A stretch of 64,000 nt of DNA. It comes from Mesostigma viride. Taxonomy: Eukaryota > Streptophyta > Mesostigmatophyceae > Mesostigmatales > Mesostigmataceae. Positions 11,068-21,622 of the stretch are shown in pieces. The notes under the pieces are model-generated. The model was not told the DNA's origin. It saw only the letters and a list, made by a program, of their open reading frames with translations, and ran no database searches. Numbering within the stretch: the stretch's first letter is position 1; each line of letters opens with the position of its first letter. Where the stretch lies: the NCBI GenBank assembly GCA_009746045.1, contig RPFO01001351.1, positions 1-64,000 on the forward strand, given 5' to 3'. A program made the translations under genes and the position numbers.

Positions 11068-11600
11068 TTCGGGGACGCTCCGCAGCGCCACCCCTACGGA
11101 TCTTTAAGCCTGGGCTTTATTCGCCTACGGTTGGGACAGTGTTTATTCGTGTTTATATATTTTTGGAGAACATTTTTTTGTTTTTTCATATGTTACATTA
11201 GATGACAAGTGGCTGGGAACATTGTTAGCCTCGGTAGTGACAAATTTTAGTATATTTCCGTGTCGAAATGGCGAGTATTTTATTTAACTTGTACAATAAT
11301 TATTTCGAATTACAAATTTATAATTTGGTTTGACCTAAAAATCATGTCGTCACTCAAATATAGTAGTTGCTGTGTAGGACTTTCCGTCTGCAAATTGGTT
11401 CGTACTAATTTCGAATGTCACAACAATGTTACTGTACTAAGGCCTGTTTGGTAGATGTCTTAAAACACAAATTCGCTCCGGAAGTGCCAAAGTACCTTGC
11501 TTGTAACCGGACTAGTTACGAATTGTGATTGGAAGGTTGTCCCCTACAACCACAAGGAATAGAGGGGACGCTCCGCAGCGCCACCCATACGACAGTCCGG
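11068..11600. repeat. Two hairpins of variant type and AT-rich spacer
   Basis: Near-palindromes ggggacgctccgcagcgccaccc occur at about 11074 (just after the stop codon) and about 11563. They share the CTCYGCRGCG core with the introner hairpins but carry different arms. The sequence between is AT-rich and holds no supported gene. Confidence 0.55.
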
Positions 11601-11660
11601 ACCGGGCTTTGCTGAAATAATTTTCTCACTCGCAACTTAGCCATCAAACTCACTTTTACG

Positions 11661-12133
11661 ATGGAGCGCGCCGATGTTTTTGGTTCGCAGCATACATATG
11701 TGCATGTCGATAAAAAGGAGCATGCGGCCAACATGTATGTTGAAATCGACTCCCCCCCCACGACTTCCCACGCTCCCTGCGGGGACCGTTTGGAGGTTGG
11801 GGTTCAGGTGTCATTGCGTTCGGAAACGGGATGATCGACCTGATGCCCCCAGATTCAGATTTGGCGCCTGCCCCCCGTGTTCCGGGTAAGGCCAGGGTGG
11901 TGCAATGCCTCCAGAATGAGGGCACGGAAATTTCGCCCAATGTCTCGGCTGTGCGCCTCCGGGCTGAGGCCCAGCATGAGTTCTTGAATGCGGCGGAAAT
12001 AGGTGGGGCCGTATGGGCCCCCAAACAATTTTCCAACGAGCCTCCAAATTTCGTGGGGGACTTGTACAAGGGAGCGTACAAGTTTCGTGACATTGAGATC
12101 GATGGATGGGGGTCATTTCTCCAGGAAAAGTGA
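11661..12133 (+). CDS. Hypothetical small protein, two overlapping frames
   Basis: An ATG ORF from 11661 runs 57 codons and ends at a TGA that overlaps the ATG (ATGA) of a second, 100-codon ORF (11831-12133). Reading across the junction looks like one broken gene, since the frame break follows runs of C and G. I recognise no domain. The opposite strand also carries a long ORF, so coding status is uncertain. Confidence 0.25.
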
Positions 12134-12417
12134 ATGCCGGTCCCATTTGGCAAATATAATCGATGATTAATTCCATGCAACATTTTGCGTTGGTCAAATG
12201 TGTAAATTTGCATTATTCATCGATTCAATAAAATTATGGGGGTGGGTATACCCACCATTTGATGGTTGAAAGTACTACTAGCTTCGTCGATTAACTCTTC
12301 TCAACATGGTCCTCTAGTCGACTAGGATTGTACCAATCCATCAGGGTATCGAGAAACTTGTTATGCCGAAACACTCCGGTCGAAAATTTCGTGCCACCTG
12401 CAGGCAATCAAAAAGCG

Positions 12418-12545
12418 CACGCGGACCGACGGGAAAGAGTAGTTAGTCACGAAATTAAAAAAACGACAAAAAGTGTCACACGCGGCCCGGCGGGAAAGAG
12501 TAGTTTGTTACGAAGTTAAAAAAACGACGAAAAGTGTCACACTTT
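12418..12545. repeat. 61-bp tandem duplication
   Basis: Two adjacent copies contain gggaaagagtag (12431 and 12492), followed by an A-run and aaaagtgtcaca. They lie just beyond the 3' side of the minus-strand LINE ORF1. Confidence 0.75.
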
Positions 12546-12667
12546 TCGGAACATTCGAAGTGGGCCCGGCCTCATGCTCGCACGGTGCGACATGAGGATG
12601 GAAAGGGGCTTGTTTATAAAGGCTATGCCCAAAGCCTATTGTACCGCGAGGCCGCGAGGGTGTGCCC

Positions 12668-14026
12668 TTACCGGGCGGCATCCATACCCGGGACGTGCGT
12701 AGACGATGATGACGCAGCTGGGGCGGGCCTGGTACGGCCCGACTTGTGCCGCTTGTTAGGAGCCTGCGCCTCCGTGCGCTGGCCGTTGATGAATAGCACA
12801 GGGGTGTCGTGGACGAGGCGGACGTAGACCTTCTGGCGGTCGTGCCTGGCCTTGATCGCCACGTCGCTGCCCAGCAGACCATTCTTGATGACGAGCTGGG
12901 CCGGTGAGAGGAGGTCGTCGAGGCTCGGCGCGCTTCTCCCGCCTAGGAGCTTGCGGGCCTGGAGGACCTTCACCTTGCTGGCCACATTCGCAAAGGTTAC
13001 CCGGATGGGGCCAGGCTGGCCCGCCATCCAGGCTGCCGACTCAATGCGGATGCGTTCGTTGCCCAGTTGCAGCCGGCCCGTGCGATGAGGCTGTGGTACA
13101 GGCGTTGCGCTAGCATCAGGTCCGTTTCAGGCTGCTGCGCGACCTGAAAATACCGGACCACTATACTGCGTGAGCGCAGGTCCTCCTCGACAGCAGTCTT
13201 GTGGGCTGCAGCCCCCCTGCGTGCTGCATCTTCCATCAGGTTGGCAATGTCCGTCTGTTTTACCACGTTAGCATTATTAGCTGGTGGGTGCGGGGGCGGC
13301 TTGCTGGGGAGGTGTGGCCAGGGCGGCCTTGACCTCGGCAATGCTGGATTGGAGCGCAGCAGTGTCTTTACGGATAGCGGTGGACAAGGTGCCGAGTTGG
13401 GCAGCCATGTCTGCGACTTTCTTATTGAGCTTGTGCAGGTCTGCTTCCGGGGAAGCGTCAGGGGTGTTGGCGGTGCCGTGGTCGGCGTCCTCGAAAGCGG
13501 CAAAGAGTGCCCGGAGGCAGGGGGCCTGCGCGTGGCTCAGGAAAACAGAAAGTCGAAGCTCTGGCTCGTCCATGACGGCAAGCTCGTCCACGGAAATGGT
13601 CTCGCCAAGCGTGCTAGAAAAATAGATCGGAGTTTTGTTGTCGTTCATGAGGTGCAGGATAGCCCGCGCCTCCACGGCGGTACTGAGCGAAAAGAACCGG
13701 TGCTCGGCAACAACCTTGCCAGGCAGGAAGTCCGCTGGGTCAAACTCAGCGTCGGCGATGGCGTCGTCGTCGTCGTCGTCGTCAGGGGGGTCGGTCTCAC
13801 GGGAAACCTCGCTGGAAGAAGGAGCCGCAGGCGGAGGGATCTGGCTGTCCATCTCGTCGACGGGGCAGGGGCAATGCCGCTTAGACGAAACGTTAATGGC
13901 GGCATCAGCAGACGATGGCTGGGTCGCAATGGTGTCCACAGCGTCGACTAGTTGCGTGATGGTATGAGGCGCTGAATCCCCCCCATCGGCGGGGGAGTGG
14001 GAGGCGGCTGAAGGTGATTCCGCCAT
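12668..14026 (-). pseudogene. LINE ORF1-like protein (L1 ORF1p-type architecture), frame-broken
   Basis: Reading runs from ATG at 14026 to a stop near 12668, with two single-base breaks: near 13280 (CCCCC run) and near 13085. The order of parts is a disordered acidic N-terminus with an Asp run, a heptad-like coiled coil (around 13400-13460), an RRM-like strand region (SIVVRYFQ...), then a basic C-terminal domain with SLDDLLSPAQ, LGSDVAIKAR and a final hydrophobic strand. This order matches L1-type ORF1 proteins, which are trimeric RNA chaperones. No ORF2, reverse transcriptase or endonuclease follows. The 5' leader (about 14150-14080) is shared, inverted, with the element starting near 17488, which supports membership of one family. 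Confidence 0.6.
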
Positions 14027-14079
14027 GGCTACTTTCCGGAAAATACGATCCCTGCCTGCGCTGCGTTTTATGATATTGC

Positions 14080-14150
14080 GCTAAATCTTGGGCGATGGCG
14101 GCTGAAAATTATATCATCGTGTTCGTCATCAAAAGACGCTTCTACTGCAA
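14080..14150 (-). promoter_or_regulatory. Conserved 5' leader of the ORF1-only element (inverted copy)
   Basis: Read on the minus strand, it matches 17488-17556 closely (shared blocks ttttgatgacgaacacg, tgatataatttt and ccatcgcccaagat). Both copies lie just upstream of an ORF1, so this is probably the element's 5' end and internal promoter. Confidence 0.6.
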
Positions 14151-14322
14151 TTTACCCGACCAAATTTCATGCCCGGATGTAAAAGTTATGAGCATTCTCG
14201 GCATCCATAGCTCGCCATGCGTGATAGCTTTGGGAAAATAACGCCGCAGATGTTCAGGACTATGGGACCATGCCACCATGCCCTTTACAGAAGGGTGTGT
14301 GGCAGGGCTGTGTGCTCTCGCC

Positions 14323-14352
14323 ATTAAATTAAATTAAATTAAATTAAATTAA
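14323..14352. repeat. (TTAAA)n microsatellite, 6 units
   Basis: This is the left remnant of a TTAAA tract. The long remainder (16640-16892) lies on the other side of the TIR-bounded insertion. Confidence 0.9.
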
Positions 14353-16639
14353 GGGGAGGGGACACCCCTAAAGGGCACTTTTCTGGAAACCATACCTATG
14401 CATGTGCTAAAAATCCAATGATGATTGGGGACCATTAATATGATAAAAAAAAAATTTTCCAGCCACTTGGGGGGGGTACTAGCCCCCACAGGGCACCGGT
14501 AACGCGCTAAAAATAGAAAAAGACGCTATTCTAGTCACATTTTTCCTAGGGCAGTGGGCAAACATATTGGGACCAAATCATATATTCCCATATAGTTCCC
14601 TGACTTTTGAGAAATGCTACCTAATTTTGAGCACAAAATAATCATGTTTACACACATTGATGGATTTTCCCGCAAAAAGGGTACTTTTTTAATGAAAAAA
14701 AAAATTATCAAATCATAAACACATGGAATAGGGCCAAATCATACATTCCCAAATACTAGAGGTTGGGGGACATGCAGCCCCAAATTTTCAGGTCATTCTG
14801 ACAAGCGCAGCCCTATTTGATGGATATTCCTAGATTGCCACCTGTGACGAAGCTAAGGGAGGTTTTAGCTAGTATTTAACCACACTAACACCCCTTTATA
14901 CATCTAAGCCTCATGAAAACTGGCCAAACCACATACTACCATTCTCTGCACATATGGTACCTCCTATGTTCAAGGTTTGACGCCATTCTGACAAGAACTG
15001 CCCAAGTTACAACCATTCCAAGACGGCCACCCATGTAGACGCTACAAGGAAATTAGAGTAACCATTTAGCCACACTAGCACCTCCTTCTTCATCAAAGAC
15101 ATCTGCAAACTGACCAAAGCACACATAATCAACTCTTGCACGCTGACGGCAACGCATGCTCAATGTGGGGGGTCATTGCGACAAGAACTGCTCAAGTTGA
15201 TGGGTTTCCTATATGACCACATGACAAGGCGCTAAGGACCACTCAGTAAGTTAGTAACCCCACAGTGCCACTTAATATGCCATCCAACATGCACCAAAAC
15301 CATGCAGAGTATGTTTACAAAGTACAAAGGGGTGGCCACGCACCTCATATGTCTTCATCATCCCTCCAGCATGGCCAGCCTTGTAAATATGTGCATAGCC
15401 TTGACGATGGTAGCCCTAACATGCCTAAGCGGCATTTCCTATGTTTCTCCCAGGTTAGAGTGTAAGGTTGATGCCAACCAAGCTAATCAACACAACAACA
15501 CCTCCTAAACTGTCCTCCCCGGCATGGATGACAAACTGGGACTATGGAGGGCAAGGAACCAAGTAAGAACATGGTATATATAGCTTGCATGCAGTCATGC
15601 ATGTCAACCATGGTTGGCTCAGCACATTGTAGTCTTGTCACATCATCATAACAAAGGAAAGCTCAAACAACCATTGGTGCCAGCTATCTACATGCAGTCA
15701 CACAAATGCAATATCTCCAACATCATCATCACTATAACACTTCCATCCCTGCACGATAAAATGCAAAGAAACCATTGGCGTCCCTTCACCGCATGAGCGC
15801 TGTGATGCCGCAGCGGCCTGTGAGGAGAGGGTGCGTCACTCTCAAACAACAAGAAGCGTCCATACGCACAACATCCTTGCCAGAACACGTTTTATGAAAT
15901 GCCTTATAGCTTCCCGAAGAGCTATAGGCTGCGACTGAAGCGGCCCTGATCACGACATCAACGAAAACAATCTAAAGCTGCCAGGTATTCGACAACACAA
16001 CGGCAAGCGACGGCGAGCTAGCTGGCGGAAACTGCCCAAAAAGAACGCAAAAAACCTCGAACGATGAGCTCATAGAAGAAAGCACCGATAGCAGATAACG
16101 TTCGCGACAAATCTGTACCTTGCCCTCGTAAATCCCTCGCCCAGGCGCGCAACAACAGCCGTTCTTCCATGGACAGGTCAGACACGCACTGCGCAGGTCT
16201 GAACAATTACTTACCGATAATGGCCGAAAATCTGGCAAAAAGCACCAGCTCGGTTTAGAATTCGATGCAACCGATATTAATGCCTGCTTCAAGGTCAGAA
16301 CAGCCCCCAAAACCGCTATTTTACAGCCGCTATCATGAATTCTATTTCATTCCGCGCGACCAAAAAAATCAGATTACCCCCCATGCCGATGGCATAAAAA
16401 AACATCAGCGATATTGTAAACCAGCTGATTTCCGCCACAAACTAACATCATAAACTCATCTCCTTTTAGATTCGAGTAAAATTTTTGCATTTCGCCTGCC
16501 CTAGTGTGGTAGTTTCGCCTGAACGCAGTCGCCATGGCCACTTCCGCAAGGGGTGCGCGCACCGTGCACGTGAAATTTGTGACCTTCGGCTCCGGCGCGA
16601 ATTTTTTGGCGCCAAAAAATTCGGGGGTGTCCCGTCCCC
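14353..16639. mobile_element. 2.29-kb TIR element in a TTAAA tract, TTAA-flanked
   Basis: The ends are inverted: GGGGAGGGGACACCCC (14353-14368) and GGGGTGTCCCGTCCCC (16624-16639), a 16-bp TIR with one mismatch. TTAA directly flanks both sides, inside a (TTAAA)n microsatellite. The interior has no supported coding sequence, so it would be non-autonomous. A perfect 26-bp palindrome sits just inside the right TIR. TTAA flanks recall piggyBac, but the TIR does not start with CCC, and the microsatellite itself could supply the TTAA. Confidence 0.6.
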
Positions 16640-16892
16640 TTAAATTAAATTAAATTAAATTAAATTAAATTAAATTAAATTAAATTAAATTAAATTAAAT
16701 TAAATTAAATTAAATTAAATTAAATTAAATTAAATTAAATTAAATTAAATTAAATTAAATTAAATTAAATTAAATTAAATTAAATTAAATTAAATTAAAT
16801 TAAATTAAATTAAATTAAATTAAATTAAATTAAATTAAATTAAATTAAATTAAATTAAATTAAATTAAATTAAATTAAATTAAATTAAATTA
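16640..16892. repeat. (TTAAA)n microsatellite, about 50 units
   Basis: A pure 5-bp repeat continues the tract at 14323-14352. It resembles the microsatellite tails seen behind LINE 3' hairpins elsewhere in the window. Confidence 0.95.
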
Positions 16893-17487
16893 CAAGGCAG
16901 AGGGAGGCAGGACCCCCCTGGTTTTAAGCGGGTGTCCCGGGGTTGGACCCGGTAGGGATCGAGGCTAGAGCGCGGTGGTGATGCTAGCCGAGACCGGCCG
17001 GCGTTCAGTGCATGGCGGCGAGGGACGCGAACAGATAGGGAACCATGGCTATGACCTAAAACCAACTCAGGCTTGCGTCCAACTCACGAAACTCCTAGTT
17101 CAAACACCCGGTTTTTAGACCCAACACATTTTTTTTAGTTGTGAACACCTGAAGGGCTATCAGATTTGCGCGCAAATGCGCCCCCCAGATTAATTAAGGG
17201 GTACTTCCGATCCAGGGCTGCGAATACAAAACGAATCCAGGGCTAAGACAATCTTAAATGTGAGCACAATCTTAAACATCAAAGCCGGCGCGGCGCTCCG
17301 CGCCTGCCTGAGCTAGCCAAGCTGGGGGCCAAACGATGTGCACCGGCCGGCGGGAACCGTCGATGCGCGAAGCGCTTTGTCGTTTGCCCAAATATGAAAA
17401 AACGCAGCAGCAGCAGCAGCGCTATCCCTACGCTGGGTACGCTTCGTGGTTTTCCCATGAACGTTGCCCGGTTACATACCTCTGTTA
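16893..17487. other. Unassigned sequence between microsatellite and LINE leader
   Basis: No coding region is supported. A (CAG)n-like run (cagcagcagcagcagc, about 17407) is the only simple repeat. This may be flank or 5' sequence of the next element. Confidence 0.4.
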
Positions 17488-17594
17488 ATTGCAGTAGACT
17501 CGCCTTTTGATGACGAACACGCTGATATAATTTTCGGCAGCCATCGCCCAAGATTTCGCAAGCTATCGCCATCGGCCTGGGCCCAGCAGATCTT

Positions 17595-18000
17595 GCTATT
17601 TTTCTGCACGTTATGGCGGCACCACGCACGTGACCAGTGCGCCTGCGCCCCCCGGCACCGTCTAGGTGCTATTAAACGTAGCTATGGAGGTCCCCGCATC
17701 ATCTTCAGCTTCTGTCGCCGATTCTCTTGGTCATGCCCAGATTGCCGCAAACAAAATCACCAACGACATTGTCGCCGCGCCGATCGGCTCTGGACATCGC
17801 TATTTTTCTGCACGTTATGGCGGAACCACGCACGCGACCAGTGCGCCTGCGCCCCCTGGCATCGTCTGGGTGCTATTAAACGTAGCTATGGAGGTCCCCG
17901 CATCGTCTTCAGCTTCTGAACATTGCCGATTCTCTTGATGCCCAGATTGCCGCAAACAAAATCGCCAACGACATTGTCGCCGCGCCGAGAACGCCGCTCA
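17595..18000 (+). repeat. 204-bp tandem duplication at ORF1 start
   Basis: The block starting gctatttttctgcacg recurs at 17595 and 17799, and the ATG followed by gaggtccccgcatc recurs at 17684 and 17888. The period of 204 bp is divisible by three, so the duplicated ORF1 start stays in frame. A partial third copy follows. Confidence 0.85.
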
Positions 18001-19242
18001 CTTGTACAAGCGGCCCAAGACTTCGGAAGCAGCTCCAATTGCGGCTGAATCCTCCTTGCCGGACACCATTTCTGCATCCTTCTACACGCCAGAGTGTGGG
18101 ACTGAAAATTCGTGACGGAAATGTCTTGGTAGTTGCCGTCACTTCCTTTTGCGCAAAGTGTTGGACTGAAAATTCCTAACGGAAAGTTTTTGGTAGTTGG
18201 CGTCACTTCCTTTCGTTCGACTGAAAATTCGCTGACATTCGCTGAATTCGCATCGTAGCCTAATTTTTAGTACCTCGAAGTGACGGAGTACCTAATAATT
18301 TGCCCACAAGTACACTTGGCAGCGCGCTCACTGGGAAAAATTGTACAGCCGCTCTGGCGGGCCACTTGAACGAATTGTAATAATGGGCCTGCAGCGTTTG
18401 AGCCTGGACGACATCGCTGTCTTACTCGCCTTCAGCGACGCCGCTGCGCTACGCGTGCTGAAGCTCCGCGACGAACACGACGCCCCGATTTGCAACCCTC
18501 GCAGCGGCCGGGTAAATAATGGAGGCTGCTTCGGATGAGTGGCCTAAGTGGGAGCCCAAAAATTGCCGACTTGCCTGTCTTCTTTCGTGCTGCCCTGAAC
18601 TCGTCGAGAGTGCCGGCGCCAGCCATCGCCAGGCCAGCCACCGCGGACGATGCTACCGTGCTGCTGCAGAGCCTCACACAGTCTCTTATACGACTGTGCA
18701 GGGCGACATCAAGGCCATGGCGGAGGCGTCTGCTGCTACAACGGCCTCACTGCTGGAGCTGAAGAAAGCCCTGTCAGCCCCCGCCAAACCTACCACGTTC
18801 GCCGACGTTACCGGCAAGAACTTGACCGCTGCAGGACGAGACCTCCGATACCCTTGCCCTGGCGTTTGAGAACAAAATCCTTGTCCCCATGGCTATCACT
18901 GGTTTACAGGGCAAGCCGCGGGGGGTGACCCGCCTTCCCCGCTCGCGGGGTACTAAGGCCGGCCCCTCCGGCTTGCTCCTCACCTTTGACACCATGGCGG
19001 ATAAGATGGAGTTCCGGCTCAAGTGTCGCAAGCGGCTTGGGGGGACCGCCTACACGCTGGACGACGACTTGACCTTGACGCAGCAACAACGGCGACGGGA
19101 GCTATGGCCGACCTACCTCCAGCTTCGGCAGACGGCGGGGCAGAAGTCGGTCGATCTACTGGAAGGGGGCGGACATCTACGTCACCCACATGCAAGCCCT
19201 GGCAGGCGACCCCGGCCGCCCCAGCCTAGGGAATATATATAG
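17684..19242 (+). pseudogene. LINE ORF1-like remnant (element A)
   Basis: Several frame-shifted pieces are present. The N-terminal part begins at the duplicated ATG (17684/17888). A middle part (18519-18869) carries an Ala-rich coiled-coil-like stretch. The C-terminal part (18889-19242) includes TYTLDD-like DDDLTLTQQQRRRELW, which aligns with element B. It ends with a stop next to aatatatatagcagtag, the site where another retrotransposon has inserted. The product would be an RNA-binding ORF1 protein; as read here it is not functional. Confidence 0.5.
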
Positions 19243-19248
19243 CAGTAG

Positions 19249-20123
19249 GGCTCGGCGTACCTTCGTGCTCTTCCCATGGCCCCCCCATTCGCCTTGGCTC
19301 CCAGCCACTACTCGGTGGCGCTCCGGCACCAGCTATTTGCCCCGCAGCCTCTTGTTCCGGCCGGGCGGCCTTGTGGTAGCTGTGGGCAGCCGCTGGATCC
19401 CACGGGGACTCACTACCTTGCCTGCATGGGGGGCCAACAGAATCAGAATTGGTATTTGTATTTGCACACTGTCCTCCTGACGGTGGTGCTCGCCATGATT
19501 CGGTCGGTTTTCCCCCACGCGAACATCCGGTCCGAGGATGCGGATGGCGCTGCCTTCTATTCCCCCAACCACCGGCCTGACATCGTGGTGCTGGACTTTG
19601 AGGGGGGTGGCCGGCATCTGCTTATTGACGTTTCGGTGGCGCGGCCCTTGGCTCTTAGCCACGTGGCTGGGGCCTCCCTCACGGCAGGTTACACGGCGGA
19701 CCGGGCGGAGCGGGCCAAGCTCCTGGCCTACGGCGACGTCGGGCACCATCGTGTGGTGCCCTTTGTCCTGGAGGAGTTTGGGGCCATGGGGCCCCTGACC
19801 TCCGCCTTCTTCAAGGAGTGTTGCCGGCTCCGGGAGGACCGGCTGGACCTGGAGGGCCAGCGGGCCCCATGGTCGGCGCGGACCTGGACGTCATATTGGC
19901 GTCAGCGCTTGTCGGTGGCGCTGACTCGGGCCATGGCTGACATCATGCTCCGCCGTACGCGGGCTGATTTTGCGGTGCAGCAGGGCTATTAGGTTCCTCC
20001 GTTAGGCGTTTCCATTGGTCTTATCGTAGTATAGAGCTTTGACATGGCTCTGTATATAGGTTTATAGCTGGGCGTTTGCTTTGGTTTGAGTGATTTCACT
20101 CTGCTGTAAGTAATTATATTTTT
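19249..20123 (+). mobile_element. 5'-truncated non-LTR retrotransposon insertion with 17-bp TSD
   Basis: The insert is flanked by perfect 17-bp direct repeats aatatatatagcagtag (19232-19248 and 20124-20140). Removing it restores a 3' UTR junction like that of elements B and C. It contains only the C-terminal end of an ORF2-type protein plus a 3' UTR ending in a T-rich stretch. Confidence 0.75.
19276..19992 (+). CDS. ORF2 C-terminal fragment: zinc finger plus restriction-like endonuclease-type domain
   Basis: 238 codons are open from an internal ATG. After a short basic start there is a CCHC-type motif CGSCGQPLDPTGTHYLAC (CX2CX8HX3C), then hydrophobic helices, a RPDIVVLDF strand and LLIDVSVARP, resembling the PD...D-x-S/K core of the endonucleases at the C-terminus of R2/CRE-like (RLE) non-LTR elements. 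A helical tail follows. The reverse transcriptase that normally precedes it is missing through 5' truncation, so this is a remnant, not an intact gene. The assignment to RLE elements rests on motif order, not on a search. Confidence 0.55.
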   Translation: MAPPFALAPSHYSVALRHQLFAPQPLVPAGRPCGSCGQPLDPTGTHYLACMGGQQNQNWYLYLHTVLLTVVLAMIRSVFPHANIRSEDADGAAFYSPNHRPDIVVLDFEGGGRHLLIDVSVARPLALSHVAGASLTAGYTADRAERAKLLAYGDVGHHRVVPFVLEEFGAMGPLTSAFFKECCRLREDRLDLEGQRAPWSARTWTSYWRQRLSVALTRAMADIMLRRTRADFAVQQGY

Positions 20124-20581
20124 AATATATATAGCAGTAGTGTAGACTAGCTAGAAACTGAAGCTTAGTGACGTGGCCATGTATGCCTACGTGATGGGCC
20201 CACACCCGCCCTTACTATAGCCGTAGCAATTTCGAGTCACGCTTTGCCGGCCCATGCAGGGAGTTACTCTCTGCTGAGAGGCCATGTGTACCCCAGCTAT
20301 AGATTAAGCCTAGCCACATACCTTCCACCCCATATGTCATGCAGGCCTTCTAGGCCCTCTCCTCAAGCCGCCTTGTGTGCCTGTGCTGGTTTAGGAGGCA
20401 TGAACCATCATGAATGGCGGTGCAGATGCACCTTGTGCACCCAGAGCAGGTGATAGTTGTACATCAGTACACCTGCAGTTCAGGTCGCCCTGATTGTATT
20501 ACAAACCCATAGATGCCCCTTTCTCAGGGCTATGTGCTACATATCGGCTCCCCACGGAGCTATGATTTTAATATTGGCCGC

Positions 20582-21130
20582 ATGCCGGCCAGTGATGTTC
20601 CCTCCACCTGGGCGGACTTGCTTAAGCATCATACCACCTCCACCACCTCCACCATCGCGGCACAAATCAAGCAACAAGCCCTCGACCTTCGCGAGGCGGC
20701 CGAGCTCGACAAGCGCAGCCACAATGTCATCGTCAAGCACTTCGACCAGCCGGCAGGTGAGACCTCCACGAGTCTCCTTGAGGCAGTTAAGCGCGCCATT
20801 CTTGCCCCCATGTTACTCACTCGTGAGCTGGACATGTCGGCTGTCCGCCTCCCCCGCGCGCGGGGGAAGGCTGGCCCGGCACCCGTGCTCCTCACCTTTA
20901 AGTACATGACGGACAAGCTGGCGTTCCTTAAATGCCGCAAGAAGCTCTCGGAGACTCGCTTCACGCTGGACGACGACTTGACCTTGGCCCAGCAACAGCG
21001 GCGACGCGAGCTATGGCCGACCTACCTTCAGCTCCGGCAGCGTGCAGGGGGGAAGCCGGTATACTGGAGGGGGGCGGTCATCCACGTTGACCACAAGCCC
21101 TGGCAGGCCCCTCCTGCCACTCCAGACTAG
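20582..21130 (+). CDS. LINE ORF1-like protein (element B), intact C-terminal two thirds
   Basis: About 182 codons are open with a TAG stop at 21128. A short coiled-coil-like N-terminus (TIAAQIKQQALDLREAAELD) is followed by an RRM-like part (SHNVIVKHF ... PAPVLLTFKYMTDKLAFL) and a basic C-terminal domain (FTLDDDLTLAQQQRRREL, then a final beta strand WRGAVIHVD). This matches L1-type ORF1 proteins that bind element RNA. It is the best preserved of four copies here, and the 3' UTR follows at once, so ORF2 is absent by structure rather than by decay. Confidence 0.6.
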   Translation: MPASDVPSTWADLLKHHTTSTTSTIAAQIKQQALDLREAAELDKRSHNVIVKHFDQPAGETSTSLLEAVKRAILAPMLLTRELDMSAVRLPRARGKAGPAPVLLTFKYMTDKLAFLKCRKKLSETRFTLDDDLTLAQQQRRRELWPTYLQLRQRAGGKPVYWRGAVIHVDHKPWQAPPATPD

Positions 21131-21579
21131 GGAATATACCAGTAGTGTAGATTAGATAGGCTTAGCCTTTGCAAGTGGCCCACGCGCATGTGCGCCCATA
21201 ATGGCCCCCATGGATGATGCTTTCAGTATCTAGCCGCGCCCAGCCTACAATGGGACCTCCCACGGATGATGCATGAATTTAGCCATGCGATGCCTATGCA
21301 GGGAGTTACTCTCTGCTGAGATGCCATGTGTACACCAGCTACTATAGCCTAGCCACATACCCTCCACCCCATATGTCATGCAGGCCTTCTAGGCCCTCTC
21401 CTCAAGCCCCCCCTGGGTGCCTGTGCTTGTTAAGGAGGCATGAACCATCATGGCGGTGCAGGTGCACCTTGTGCACCCAGAGCAGGTGACAGTTGTACAT
21501 CCTCCACCTGCAGGTTGTAGCCCTGATTGTATTACAAACCCATAGATGCCTCTTTCTCAGGGCTATGTGTTGTACATAT

Positions 21580-21593
21580 GCTCCCAACGGAGC
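21580..21593 (+). promoter_or_regulatory. 3' hairpin of ORF1-only element (GCTCC-CAAC-GGAGC)
   Basis: A 5-bp stem with a CAAC loop lies 10 bases before the microsatellite tail. Copies at 20547-20560, 46822-46835 and (inverted) 46676-46689 keep the stem while the closing pair changes. Confidence 0.65.
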
Positions 21594-21622
21594 TATGATT
21601 TTAATTAATTAATTAATTAATT

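Larger units (their letters stand above)
17488..20575 (+). mobile_element. ORF1-only LINE-like element A, interrupted
   Basis: It runs from a 5' leader shared with the inverted copy, through a 204-bp tandem duplication and ORF1 remnants, to a 3' UTR with two hairpins (GCAGGGAGT/ACTCTCTGC type at about 20257, and GCTCC-CCAC-GGAGC at 20547-20560), ending in ttttaat. An 875-bp foreign insertion with a TSD (19249-20123) lies in the 3' UTR. There is no reverse transcriptase, as in the other copies. Element B begins immediately after the tail. Confidence 0.6.
20576..21622 (+). mobile_element. ORF1-only LINE-like element B with (TTAA)n tail
   Basis: It starts directly after the tail of element A, is 5'-truncated inside ORF1, and has an intact ORF1 C-terminal part, a 3' UTR nearly parallel to that of A (shared blocks cagggagttactctctgctgag, catatgtcatgcaggccttc and the GCTCC-CAAC-GGAGC hairpin at 21580-21593) and a tail of about five TTAA units. 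No ORF2 is present. Confidence 0.7.

Noticed and set aside
11441-11460. ggcctgtttggtag resembling a PIF/Harbinger MITE terminus
   Set aside because: No inverted partner or TWA duplication was found nearby.
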